A DNA stretch of 44,773 nucleotides, from positions 1 to 44,773 of the forward strand of contig CALYPG010000023.1 in NCBI GenBank assembly GCA_945271295.1, in the 5' to 3' direction. The notes under the pieces were generated by a model. That model ran no database searches. It saw nothing but the letters and a program-made list of their open reading frames with translations, and was not told the origin of the DNA. This DNA is from an uncultured Gilliamella sp. (GTDB lineage Bacteria > Pseudomonadota > Gammaproteobacteria > Enterobacterales > Orbaceae). Below, one piece after another: positions 1-7,794 of the stretch; within the stretch, counting starts at the first letter, position 1; every line of letters starts with the position of its first letter. The position numbers and the translations under genes are program-made.

Positions 1-89
1 ACTGGTAACGCTCTCTTTTTCAAGCTCTTTGTCAGATTAAGTCGGAACTAATACATTTCAATCTTTCCTCGGTTTTTAATAGAAAGTTA

Positions 90-443
90 CTAACTATTTG
101 GATATTTATCTAAATAGCCCTGACTGGATGGATATTTTGTAAAAAATGAAATTTTATTACCATCAATAATTTCAATATCAAAAATCAGAGAGCCATTTTC
201 TTTTAAACCTATGTGATATGAATAGAGTTTCTCCTCGATTTCGTCCAAAAGAGATAATGCCATCTCATTAATAATTCCATTACATTCTGCAATAAGGAAA
301 GTTATTTCTTCCGGGAAATGAGACTCTATAATCACGCCTTCATAATAATAATCGAACTTATCGACTTTAGTATATTCTATAAGAGCATATTTCTGATTAT
401 TTCTAAATGAAATGATATAATCTTTCATCTTTATCCCTGACAT
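90..443 (-). CDS. Hypothetical protein, 117 aa
   Basis: I do not recognise this protein. It is acidic and soluble-looking, with no signal peptide or membrane segment and no cysteine pair beyond single residues. An alternative start is the internal ATG at 428 (MKDYIISF), five codons downstream. It stands alone between the window edge and an IS3-family element, in a setting of insertion-sequence debris, so it may be an accessory or orphan immunity-type gene. That idea rests on context only. The reading frame is intact and ends with a normal stop. Confidence 0.55.
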   Translation of the reverse strand: MSGIKMKDYIISFRNNQKYALIEYTKVDKFDYYYEGVIIESHFPEEITFLIAECNGIINEMALSLLDEIEEKLYSYHIGLKENGSLIFDIEIIDGNKISFFTKYPSSQGYLDKYPNS

Positions 444-504
444 CTTTTGAAAATACCAAATAGTTTCTCTTTGTTTGCATTAAAACCTGATCCTCGCCAA
501 AATA

Positions 505-1365
505 TCAGACCATGCTCACCTCTATAATCTTGTTGTTTTGGTAGAACTGCCTTTCATATTGCTGCCGCGATATCCAGCCGTTGGTAGAATGACGACGAAG
601 GCGATTATAATAAATTTCAATATATTCAAATAGTGCTTTATTTGCTAATTCCCTCGTTTGGTAGTAACAATCATGAATAATATGCGTTTTTAGTGTATGA
701 AAGAAGCTTTCAGCAACCGCATTATCCCAACAATTTCCTGCCCGACTCATACTTTGTTTAAGTCCATAGTGTAACACTAACTGTTTAAAATCAGCACGAC
801 AATATTGGCTTCCCCAATCACTGTGAATTAAGACATTTTTAAGAAAAGCACGTCGAAATAATGCTTGTTTTAATGCCTGACAGACTAAATGGCGGTTAAT
901 ATAACGACTTGTTTGTCGAGCAATGACTTTACGTCCATATAAATCAATAATCACGCACAAGTATAACCAACCCTCACCGGTTTTGATGTAAGTAATATCA
1001 CTCACCCAGACAATATTAGGTTTATCCGGGTTAAACGCTTTATTTAACTTATTTAGCACCACATTATGACCGCTACCCGAATCGGTTTTATACTTGAATT
1101 TGCGTGCAGCTTTACTGCGTAACCCTAAGTGTTGTAAAACACGACTTATTGTCCTCTCTGAGACGTGATAACTTTTATCCCTTGCATCATGAACTAAGCT
1201 CGGCGCACCTAAACGAGCTTTATGATACCAATATTGCTTTTTAATATGCCCGGTCAGTACTGTTGACTTAGCTGGCCGGTTTAACCAAGCGTAATAACCG
1301 GACCGACTCACATTAAGTAACCGGCAGACTAAACTTATCCGGTAATGCGATAACTGTGTTTTCAT
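505..1365 (-). CDS. IS3-family transposase OrfB, DDE integrase domain
   Basis: This is the catalytic half of an IS3-family transposase (286 aa from the first ATG), which cuts and joins the IS ends. The N-terminal region contains the IS3-type segment LLNVSRSGYYAW. The rve/DDE core shows the expected acidic residues: D in VWVSDITYI, D in LIHSDWGSQYC, and E in NCWDNAVAESFFHTLK. In IS3 elements OrfB is normally made as an OrfAB fusion by -1 frameshifting. Its frame stays open upstream of the ATG into a slippery run at 1413-1419. The length is normal, so the domain looks intact although its orfA partner is truncated. Confidence 0.93.
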   Translation of the reverse strand: MKTQLSHYRISLVCRLLNVSRSGYYAWLNRPAKSTVLTGHIKKQYWYHKARLGAPSLVHDARDKSYHVSERTISRVLQHLGLRSKAARKFKYKTDSGSGHNVVLNKLNKAFNPDKPNIVWVSDITYIKTGEGWLYLCVIIDLYGRKVIARQTSRYINRHLVCQALKQALFRRAFLKNVLIHSDWGSQYCRADFKQLVLHYGLKQSMSRAGNCWDNAVAESFFHTLKTHIIHDCYYQTRELANKALFEYIEIYYNRLRRHSTNGWISRQQYERQFYQNNKIIEVSMV

Positions 1366-1376
1366 ATAACTGTACT

Positions 1377-1551
1377 TTATCGACTTGGATTGTTGATAAA
1401 GTACACCTGCGCCTTTTTTAGTATTTCATTCGCCATTTTAAGTTCTTTGTTTTCTTTTTCAAGCGCAATAATCCGTTGTTGCTCTGGCGTTAATTCACGG
1501 CGACTGGTTTTATTGGGGGCAAGTTGCCTTACCCATTTATCAAGGGTTGAT
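1377..1551 (-). pseudogene. IS3-family OrfA, C-terminal remnant
   Basis: The last ~58 codons of an IS3 OrfA are readable on the minus strand. They give the end of the helix-turn-helix (LDKWVRQLAPNKTSRRELT) and a leucine-zipper segment (IIALEKENKELKMANEILKK), followed by a stop at 1377. The sequence A AAA AAG (minus strand, about 1413-1419) is a typical IS3 slippery site; a -1 shift there enters the orfB frame. The N-terminal DNA-recognition part and start codon are gone, replaced at 1552 by a foreign IS end. Confidence 0.8.
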
Positions 1552-1582
1552 TGATCCTCACCAAAATATCAGACAGTGCTCA
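1552..1582. repeat. Second copy of the IS3-type terminal sequence (direct repeat of 488-518)
   Basis: These 31 bases match 28 of 31 bases at 488-518 in the same orientation. True IS ends would be inverted, so this is the outer end of a second, nearly identical IS that inserted into orfA. The rest of that copy is absent: 1583 onward is IS30-type sequence. Confidence 0.7.
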
Positions 1583-1656
1583 TTCATACAGTTCATGGTA
1601 GCGGGGAAGTAATGAAAATTTAAATGGATTAATTAGACATTACTTTCCAAAAAGTA

Positions 1657-1767
1657 ATGGTATTTGATAGTATCAGTGATGAAGAGATTAAGGCGGTTGA
1701 AAACCGGCTTAATCATCGTCCAAGAAAACGGCTTAAGTATAAAACACCTTATGAAGCCTTTTACTGA
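1657..1767 (+). pseudogene. IS30-family transposase, C-terminal remnant
   Basis: The plus strand encodes a 36-residue tail containing ISDEEIKAVENRLNHRPRKR and then YKTPYEAFY before a TGA. NxRPRKxLxYKTPxExF is the hallmark C-terminus of IS30-family transposases. A short upstream stretch (from about 1640) fits the family in another frame, so the gene is both truncated and frameshifted. It lies between IS3 debris and the metG terminator. Confidence 0.78.
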
Positions 1768-1803
1768 CTGGATTCGCACTTAGATGTTGAATGTAGGCCA
1801 TAA

Positions 1804-1845
1804 TTTATACTAAAACGTATAGCATTCCTGAAACATCTTGACAAG
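1804..1845 (+). repeat. Dispersed ~43-bp intergenic repeat, copy C
   Basis: The sequence TTTATACTAAAACGTATAGC and the bases after it align with copies at 17685-17728 (+) and 25136-25179 (-). This copy is the most diverged. Its right end merges with the metG terminator stem. Confidence 0.55.
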
Positions 1846-1865
1846 CATAATCACTTGTCAAGATG
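1834..1865 (-). terminator. Hairpin downstream of metG
   Basis: A perfect 12-bp inverted repeat (CATCTTGACAAG / CTTGTCAAGATG) with an 8-base loop lies 25 bases beyond the metG stop. The following T tract is short (TTT), so it may be a weak intrinsic terminator or an mRNA-end stabiliser. Confidence 0.6.
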
Positions 1866-1890
1866 TTAATTGGTATAATTTACGGGCAAC

Positions 1891-3918
1891 TTAGGAAATT
1901 CGCATGCCGGGTTTAGCACCGCTATCTGGTGATAATAGATAAATACCATCACTATCATCTTTACCACTGGCAGCTAGTACCATACCTTCTGAGATACCAA
2001 AGCGCATTTTTCTAGGTACCAGGTTAGCAATCATCACAGTTAAGCGACCGATTAATACTTGTGGATCAGGGTAGTATTGTTTAATCCCCGAAAATACATT
2101 ACGGGTTTCATCGCCAATATCTAAGGTTAGTTGTAATAACTTATCTGAACCTTCTACTAAGGTGGCATTTTTAATGAACGCTACGCGCAAATCAATTTTA
2201 GCAAAATCATCAAAATTGATGGTTTCGGCAATCGGTTCAGCCATTTTTGCTGTCGCTGGCGTAGCTGATGCGGCTTGTTGTTTTGAGTCTTCAATCATGG
2301 CGGTGATTTTATCCATATCAATACGATTAAATAGGGCTTTAAAGCGATTAATAGTATGATTAATTAAGGCGTTATCAATAGTATGCCACTCTAATTTGCT
2401 ATTTAAAAATTCCTCAGTGCGTTTTGCTAGTGAAGGCACAATCGGTTTTAAATAAGTCATTAAAATGCGGAATAAGTGGATCCCCATGGAGCAGATATCA
2501 TGTAACGCCTGATCTTGACCCTCTTGTTTGGCAACTACCCAAGGGGCTTTTTCATCAATATAGCGATTAGCTTCGTCCGCTAGTGCCATAATTTCACGAA
2601 TCGCTTTACTGGATTCGCGTTGTTCAAAGTAATCGGCAATAATTTGTGCTTTTTCCACAAACTGCGCATATAGTTCTGGCTCTGAAACTTGTGCTGACAG
2701 TTTACCGTCAAAACGTTTATTAATAAAGCCAGCCGAACGCGAAGCTATATTGACCACTTTATTAACTAAATCACTATTGACGCGTTGGACAAAGTCTTCC
2801 AGATTTAAATCAATATCATCAATATGTGGTGATAATTTAGCGGCATAATAATAGCGCAGGCAATCAGGATCTAAGTGTTTTAAATAGGTACTGGCTTGAA
2901 TAAAGGTACCGCGCGATTTAGACATTTTGGCACCATCGACAGTCACATAACCATGTACAAAAATATTCGATGGTTTGCGGTGGTCGCTCCCTTCTAACAT
3001 GGCTGGCCAAAATAGGCTATGGAAGTAAACAATATCTTTACCAATAAAATGATACAGTTCAGTTTGTGAGTTTTTATTCCAAAACTCATCAAAAATTGCT
3101 TTATTATTTTTATTACAATAATTCAAGAACGAACCCATATAACCGATTGGTGCATCTAACCAAACGTAGAAATATTTACCTGGCGCGTCGGGAATTTCAA
3201 AGCCAAAATACGGCGCATCGCGGCTAATATCCCATGGTTGTAAGCCCGCTGCAAACCACTCTTGCATTTTATTTGCCACTTGATCTTGTAAAGTGCCCGA
3301 ACGTATCCATTCTTGTAACATTGTTGAAAAAGCTGGCAAATCAAAAAAGAAATGCTCAGAATCTTTCATAATCGGCGTCGCACCAGAAACAACTGACTGC
3401 GGATTAATTAAATCAATTGGATTGTAGGTGGCACCACAAACTTCACAGTTATCACCATATTGATCCGGCGCTTTACAACGCGGACAGGTACCTTTTACAA
3501 ATCGATCCGGTAAAAACATCTGTTTTTCTGGATCGAACAGTTGCGAAATCACTTTAGTTTTAATATAGCCATTAGCTTTTAAGCGTTTATAAATCTGCTC
3601 GGAGATTTCTCTATTTTCTGGGCTGTGAGTAGAATGGTAATTATCGAAACTAATATTAAACCCTGAAAAATCACGTTGATGCTCGGCTTTTACTGTATCA
3701 ATCATCTGTTCTGGTGTAATGCCTAATTGCTGAGCTTTGAGCATAATTGGTGTACCATGAGCGTCATCGGCACAAATAAAATAGATTTCATTACCACGCA
3801 TCCGCTGATAACGCACCCAAACATCCGCCTGAATATGTTCAAGCATATGACCTAAGTGAATTGATCCATTAGCATAAGGAAGCGCACAAGTAACCAGTAT
3901 TTTGCGTTGAGTTGTCAT
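1891..3918 (-). CDS. metG: Methionyl-tRNA synthetase
   Basis: It charges tRNA-Met with methionine in the cytoplasm. The 675-residue protein has the class I HIGH motif as HLGH in [12 protein letters not shown] near residue 20. A zinc knuckle follows (CPRCK and CEVCG, about residues 145-161), and KMSKS is in the segment [10 protein letters not shown] near residue 330. The C-terminal ~100 residues form the EMAPII/Trbp111-type tRNA-binding domain ([14 protein letters not shown] onward), so this is the long dimeric E. coli-type enzyme. The start is ATG with an upstream AAGGTAA. It is divergent from mrp across 259 bp, the same adjacency as in E. coli. Confidence 0.98.
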   Translation of the reverse strand: MTTQRKILVTCALPYANGSIHLGHMLEHIQADVWVRYQRMRGNEIYFICADDAHGTPIMLKAQQLGITPEQMIDTVKAEHQRDFSGFNISFDNYHSTHSPENREISEQIYKRLKANGYIKTKVISQLFDPEKQMFLPDRFVKGTCPRCKAPDQYGDNCEVCGATYNPIDLINPQSVVSGATPIMKDSEHFFFDLPAFSTMLQEWIRSGTLQDQVANKMQEWFAAGLQPWDISRDAPYFGFEIPDAPGKYFYVWLDAPIGYMGSFLNYCNKNNKAIFDEFWNKNSQTELYHFIGKDIVYFHSLFWPAMLEGSDHRKPSNIFVHGYVTVDGAKMSKSRGTFIQASTYLKHLDPDCLRYYYAAKLSPHIDDIDLNLEDFVQRVNSDLVNKVVNIASRSAGFINKRFDGKLSAQVSEPELYAQFVEKAQIIADYFEQRESSKAIREIMALADEANRYIDEKAPWVVAKQEGQDQALHDICSMGIHLFRILMTYLKPIVPSLAKRTEEFLNSKLEWHTIDNALINHTINRFKALFNRIDMDKITAMIEDSKQQAASATPATAKMAEPIAETINFDDFAKIDLRVAFIKNATLVEGSDKLLQLTLDIGDETRNVFSGIKQYYPDPQVLIGRLTVMIANLVPRKMRFGISEGMVLAASGKDDSDGIYLLSPDSGAKPGMRIS

Positions 3919-4045
3919 GTTGATTTATTACCTTTTTTTACATAATGGCAGAAATAGTACATCAATCATGGGATTATCGCCAGATTTATGCCATAATTTG
4001 ATAAAAATTCTTTAAATACTCAACTAACCTGAAAGTTAAATAATA

Positions 4046-4088
4046 AGAAGATAAAACTACAAGGCTCATCTTTCTAGTTTTATCTTCT
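4046..4088. promoter_or_regulatory. Perfect 14-bp inverted repeat in the metG-mrp intergenic region
   Basis: AGAAGATAAAACTA (4046-4059) is repeated exactly in inverse as TAGTTTTATCTTCT (4075-4088), with a 15-base loop. It lies about 90 bp before mrp and 130 bp before metG. The 3' arm is followed by CG rather than a T run, so it is not a classic terminator. It could be an operator for the divergent promoters or a structured leader. Confidence 0.5.
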
Positions 4089-4177
4089 CGTTATCTTTAT
4101 AAAACAATGTTAAAAGATACTAGCTTACAGTTATATGAGTATAAACATCTTTATCTAGAGAAATAAGGCTTATTCTT

Positions 4178-5245
4178 ATGGAAGCAAAAACGATTCTTGA
4201 GCGATTTACTCACCCTACACTAACTAAAAACTTGATTGAACTTGGTGCAGTAAAACAATGTGAATGCATAAATAAACAATTGTTAATTACGTTGGAAATG
4301 CCATTTGCCTGGCAAATGGCGTTTGTAGAATTACAACAAGTACTGACTCCTGCATTACTAAAGCTCGATAATGTTGACCAAGTTAACTGGCAGATTAAAT
4401 ATAACATTGCTACCCTAAAACGCGCTAATAACCAACCAGCGATTAATAATATCAAAAATATTATTGCGATAAGTTCAGGTAAAGGTGGAGTTGGTAAATC
4501 ATCAACTGCCGTTAACCTTGCTTTAGCCTTACAAAAACAAGGCGGTAAAGTTGGCATTTTAGATGCTGATATTTATGGCCCGTCAATCCCTACTATGCTT
4601 GGTACTGAAAAACAGCAACCTTTATCACCTGATAATAAACATATGACCCCAATAATGGCTTACGGACTTGCCAGTAATTCCATTGGCTATTTAGTTGATA
4701 CAGATGGTGCCATGGTTTGGCGAGGCCCTATGGCCAGCAAGGCTTTATTGCAGATTTTACAAGATACGCTATGGCCAGAACTTGATTATTTAGTTATTGA
4801 TATGCCACCGGGCACAGGAGATATCCAATTAACCTTAGCACAAAATATTCCCGTCACTGCGGCAATTATTGTCACAACGCCACAAGATATTGCCTTAATT
4901 GATGCTAAAAAAGGGATCTCGATGTTTAATAAAGTGAATATCCCAACAATTGGTATAATTGAAAATATGAGCTATCACATTTGTGAGAATTGTGGTCACC
5001 ATGAGGCTATTTTTGGCGAAGGCGGCGCTGAACGCTTAGCAGAGCAATATCACACCAGACTACTCGGCAAAATGCCTTTGCATAAAATGCTTCGCCAAGA
5101 TTTAGATGTCGGTAAACCAACAATAATTAGCCATCCGGAAAGTGACTTTACCCAACTTTATTGTCAAATTGCAGGACGGATTGCTAGCGAACTTTATTGG
5201 CAAGGTAAAGCAATTTTACCGGACATTTCGTTTAAAACATTATAA
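4178..5245 (+). CDS. mrp: Iron-sulfur cluster carrier ATPase Mrp/ApbC
   Basis: This is a cytoplasmic P-loop ATPase of the Mrp/NBP35 family that binds and hands over Fe-S clusters. The first ~90 residues correspond to the MIP18-like N-terminal domain. The deviant Walker A motif is GKGGVGKSS (about residues 105-113), followed by the DADIYGPSIP switch and DMPPGTGD. The cluster-binding CxxC is CENC in the segment YHICENCGHHEA. The 355-residue length is close to the E. coli protein (about 370). It is transcribed away from metG, as in enterobacteria. Confidence 0.96.
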   Translation: MEAKTILERFTHPTLTKNLIELGAVKQCECINKQLLITLEMPFAWQMAFVELQQVLTPALLKLDNVDQVNWQIKYNIATLKRANNQPAINNIKNIIAISSGKGGVGKSSTAVNLALALQKQGGKVGILDADIYGPSIPTMLGTEKQQPLSPDNKHMTPIMAYGLASNSIGYLVDTDGAMVWRGPMASKALLQILQDTLWPELDYLVIDMPPGTGDIQLTLAQNIPVTAAIIVTTPQDIALIDAKKGISMFNKVNIPTIGIIENMSYHICENCGHHEAIFGEGGAERLAEQYHTRLLGKMPLHKMLRQDLDVGKPTIISHPESDFTQLYCQIAGRIASELYWQGKAILPDISFKTL

Positions 5246-5253
5246 ACAGATAT

Positions 5254-5296
5254 ATTTTCCGCTATGGCAATATAGGGTGGGTATTGAGCGGAAAAT
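5254..5296. terminator. Composite hairpin between convergent mrp and the DUF486 gene
   Basis: A 10-bp outer stem (ATTTTCCGCT / AGCGGAAAAT) encloses a second 5-bp stem (CAATA / TATTG) around a GGGTGGG-containing loop. It sits 9 bp after the mrp stop and 11 bp before the stop of the convergent gene, as a bidirectional transcription end would. No T run follows, so a structural mRNA end is as likely. Confidence 0.5.
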
Positions 5297-5306
5297 CTGC
5301 CAATCT

Positions 5307-5660
5307 TTAACTCATAATTTTATTCCGAAACATAAAAAATACCGCCCCAAGTAAACATAATCCCGCCCAAATATAATCCGTTTTAAAAGGTTCTTTTAGG
5401 ATGAAAATCGAAAATGGTATAAAGACTGATAAACTAATCACTTCTTGAATAATTTTTAATTGCCCGGCACTGGCAACTTGAAAACCAATACGATTAGCTG
5501 GCACTTGCAATAAATATTCAAATAACGCAATCCCCCAACTTATAAATACCGCTACAATCCAAACTTGATTATGTAAAAAACGTAAATGACCATACCAGGC
5601 AAATGTCATAAAAATATTACTAACAGTAAGTAAACAAACAGTGATAAATAGCTGGTTCAT
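5307..5660 (-). CDS. DUF486 / DMT-superfamily small membrane protein
   Basis: This 117-residue protein has four hydrophobic segments: about residues 3-22, 30-49, 68-87 and 92-110. The pattern, with WYGHLRFL near the first loop and FEYLLQVPANRIGF in the middle, is that of the DUF486 family in the drug/metabolite transporter superfamily. Its substrate is not known. It is a single gene convergent with mrp. Family assignment is from recall of the sequence pattern. Confidence 0.8.
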   Translation of the reverse strand: MNQLFITVCLLTVSNIFMTFAWYGHLRFLHNQVWIVAVFISWGIALFEYLLQVPANRIGFQVASAGQLKIIQEVISLSVFIPFSIFILKEPFKTDYIWAGLCLLGAVFFMFRNKIMS

Positions 5661-5931
5661 AATTATGATAATAGTAATAGAATAAGTATAGGCATTATAT
5701 ACCCGTATTTATTAGATTTACAAAACTGATACTTAACAATTTTATTATCTAAGTAATTAACTATTTTATTAATTGGAGTAATCACTTATTTTTATAAGTG
5801 ATAGCTATTGCCGACAAATCATTCTGGCCTTATAGTGTCTATTGGTTTTTGTTTAAACGTCTCAGCCTCAAAGTATTGCAAGTAATTGTTCAATAAATAT
5901 TGTCATCTGACACAACACTGAGGAACTGGTT

Positions 5932-6444
5932 ATGCAAAAAAGAGCAAACGAAGTCACCATGCACCAAATACCCGTTACTTTACTCGGTCCCAAAATAAAA
6001 GTAGGTGATCTGGCGCCAGATTTTGTGGTACAAGATGCAGCGATGAAAACCATTAAATTATCAGATTTTGATGGTAAAATTAGAATTCTTAATTCTGTTC
6101 CTTCAATTGATACTTCGGTATGCAGTGCGCAAGTTCACCGTTTCAATATCGAATCGGCTAAATTAAAAGATACGGTTATATTTTCAATCAGTGTCGATCT
6201 GCCTTTTGCTTTAAACCGTTATTGCGCAGCTGAAGGCATTGACGCTGTGAAAGTTACCTCTGACCATAAAGATCTCGATTTTGGTCTAAAATACGGGGTA
6301 GTTATAGAACAAAAACGATTACTTTCCCGAGCAGTTTTTGTTATTGATAAAAATAATAAAATTGTTTATGTCCAATATGTTAAAGAAACATCTGATGAAC
6401 CTAATTATGACCAAGTTCTGCAAGTTGTAAAAACACTGGCATAA
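5932..6444 (+). CDS. tpx: Thiol peroxidase Tpx
   Basis: This atypical 2-Cys peroxiredoxin reduces lipid and hydrogen peroxides using thioredoxin. The peroxidatic cysteine is Cys64 in the segment SIDTSVCSAQVHRF, matching the family's IDTxVC. The resolving cysteine is Cys98 in ALNRYCAAEGI. The length (170 aa) is normal. The start is supported by GAGGAA eight bases upstream. It is monocistronic, with a 270-bp region before it. Some segments (MHQIPVTLLGPKIKVGD) differ from the enterobacterial sequence but keep the fold pattern. Confidence 0.95.
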   Translation: MQKRANEVTMHQIPVTLLGPKIKVGDLAPDFVVQDAAMKTIKLSDFDGKIRILNSVPSIDTSVCSAQVHRFNIESAKLKDTVIFSISVDLPFALNRYCAAEGIDAVKVTSDHKDLDFGLKYGVVIEQKRLLSRAVFVIDKNNKIVYVQYVKETSDEPNYDQVLQVVKTLA

Positions 6445-6536
6445 ACTGCCATAATATTATTAACCCAACCCAATATAACTAATAAGTGCCATTAAGATTT
6501 ATCATCGTGCCGGTTTAATATTAAAAAATATTGGGT

Positions 6537-6542
6537 TATAAT
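6537..6542 (+). promoter_or_regulatory. Predicted -10 box for sotB
   Basis: A perfect TATAAT lies 38 bp before the sotB start. A wide inverted repeat (AACCCAATAT at 6467-6476 and ATATTGGGTT at 6528-6537) ends at this -10 box. The right arm covers the spacer, where a regulator could act. No clear -35 is visible. Confidence 0.45.
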
Positions 6543-6580
6543 CGCGGGCAATTTATCTATCCCGTCTACAAAATTAAATC

Positions 6581-7744
6581 ATGAATAATACCCAAAAACG
6601 GTCTCGTATATGGTCTTCTATTCTTTGTTTGGCTTTTGCTGCCTTCATTTTTAATACTACCGAATTTGTACCGGTCGGATTGTTACCCAATATTGCTAAA
6701 AGTTTTTCAATGGATGTGGCCCATGCAGGATTACTGTTAACCATTTATGCGTGGGCTGTGTCATTATTATCTTTACCTTTAACAATATTAACGTCAAAAA
6801 TGGATCGAAGTAAACTACTGATTGGTTTGTTTGGTTTATTCATTGGTAGTCATATTCTAGCTGGTTTCGCTTGGAATTTTTATAGTTTAATAGCGGCAAG
6901 AATTGGCATAGCTTGTGCACATGCCGTGTTTTGGGCAATCACCACACCGTTAGCGGTTCGATTAGCGCCTAATGGTAAAAAAGCAAAAGCAATGGGTTTT
7001 ATCGTCATTGGTGTATCAATGGCAACAATCCTTGGTATTCCAATTGGCACGATGATTGGTCAACTTGTTGGTTGGCGAATTACTTTCCTGTGTATTGGCT
7101 TTATTGCTTTTTGTATCATGGTGTTATTACTTTATTTATTGCCTAGTGTACCAAGTATGGATACTATTTCTATCAAAGATATTCCTCACGTGTTAAAACG
7201 CCCTGTTTTATTAAATATCTATCTTTTGACAGCAATTGTTGTAACCGGACATTTTACTGCTTATACTTACATAACACCATTTATGCTCAATGTTGGCGGA
7301 TTTAGTTCGCATACTGTAGTTATTTTACTATTAGCCGTTGGTTTTTCTGGCATGATAGGAAGTGTTATTTTCGCCAAATTTGCCGAAAAACATCCAACCG
7401 CTATTTTAATCATCCCAATGATGTTATTAACTGTCTGCTTATTATCGTTGTATGTTTGTTCATTCAGCTTTTATACAGCTATCTTGCAAGGTATGCTATG
7501 GGGACTTTCGATTACAATTATCGGAATGGTAATGCAAAGTAAAGTGATTGATGTCGCGCCAGATGCTACTGATATTGCCACTTCTGTTTATTCGGGCATT
7601 TACAATATTGGTATTGGTGGTGGTGCTTTTGTTGGTAGTCAAGTACTGGTGCTACTATCGACTCAATATATTGGTTTTATCGGTGCGATATTTGTTATTA
7701 TCGCACTAATTTTGTTCTACTTGTTATCCAGAAGAATTTGGTAA
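6581..7744 (+). CDS. sotB: Sugar efflux transporter SotB (MFS, DHA1 family)
   Basis: This is a 12-helix major-facilitator exporter in the inner membrane. The N-terminus AAFIFNTTEFVPVGLLPNIA is nearly the same as E. coli SotB (YdeA). Further matches recalled from SotB are the MFS signature region RIGIACAHAVFWAITTPLA, TAYTYITPFM and VDVAPDATD-like (IDVAPDATDIATSVYSGI). In E. coli SotB exports arabinose and IPTG-like sugars. The 387-aa length is normal. It is convergent with uup and shares a bidirectional terminator with it. Confidence 0.9.
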   Translation: MNNTQKRSRIWSSILCLAFAAFIFNTTEFVPVGLLPNIAKSFSMDVAHAGLLLTIYAWAVSLLSLPLTILTSKMDRSKLLIGLFGLFIGSHILAGFAWNFYSLIAARIGIACAHAVFWAITTPLAVRLAPNGKKAKAMGFIVIGVSMATILGIPIGTMIGQLVGWRITFLCIGFIAFCIMVLLLYLLPSVPSMDTISIKDIPHVLKRPVLLNIYLLTAIVVTGHFTAYTYITPFMLNVGGFSSHTVVILLLAVGFSGMIGSVIFAKFAEKHPTAILIIPMMLLTVCLLSLYVCSFSFYTAILQGMLWGLSITIIGMVMQSKVIDVAPDATDIATSVYSGIYNIGIGGGAFVGSQVLVLLSTQYIGFIGAIFVIIALILFYLLSRRIW

Positions 7745-7770
7745 TATTTAATAATTAATCGGGTAGATAT

Positions 7771-7794
7771 AAGAGCTTGTTTAAACAAGCTCTT
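7771..7794. terminator. Bidirectional terminator between sotB and uup
   Basis: A perfect 24-bp palindrome, AAGAGCTTGTTT and its complement, ends at the uup stop codon. It is flanked by A/T on both sides and can serve both convergent genes. Confidence 0.75.

Larger units (their letters stand above)
488..1551 (-). mobile_element. IS3-family insertion sequence, 5' part of orfA lost
   Basis: The element is transcribed leftward. Its downstream end at 488 starts TGATCCTCGCCAAAATATC, which resembles the TGATC... ends of the IS3 group. It contains a complete orfB and the last ~58 codons of orfA. The upstream end is missing: orfA runs into a second copy of the same terminal sequence at 1552, in direct rather than inverted orientation. 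This looks like insertion of, or recombination with, a related IS copy that was later mostly deleted. The element is therefore unlikely to move by itself. Confidence 0.75.

Noticed and set aside
1-89. Possible gene fragment at the left edge
   Set aside because: No frame with protein-like character could be followed in 89 bases.
4210-4557. 115-codon minus-strand frame inside mrp
   Set aside because: It is antisense to conserved mrp codons including the P-loop, with no ribosome site or protein-like pattern.
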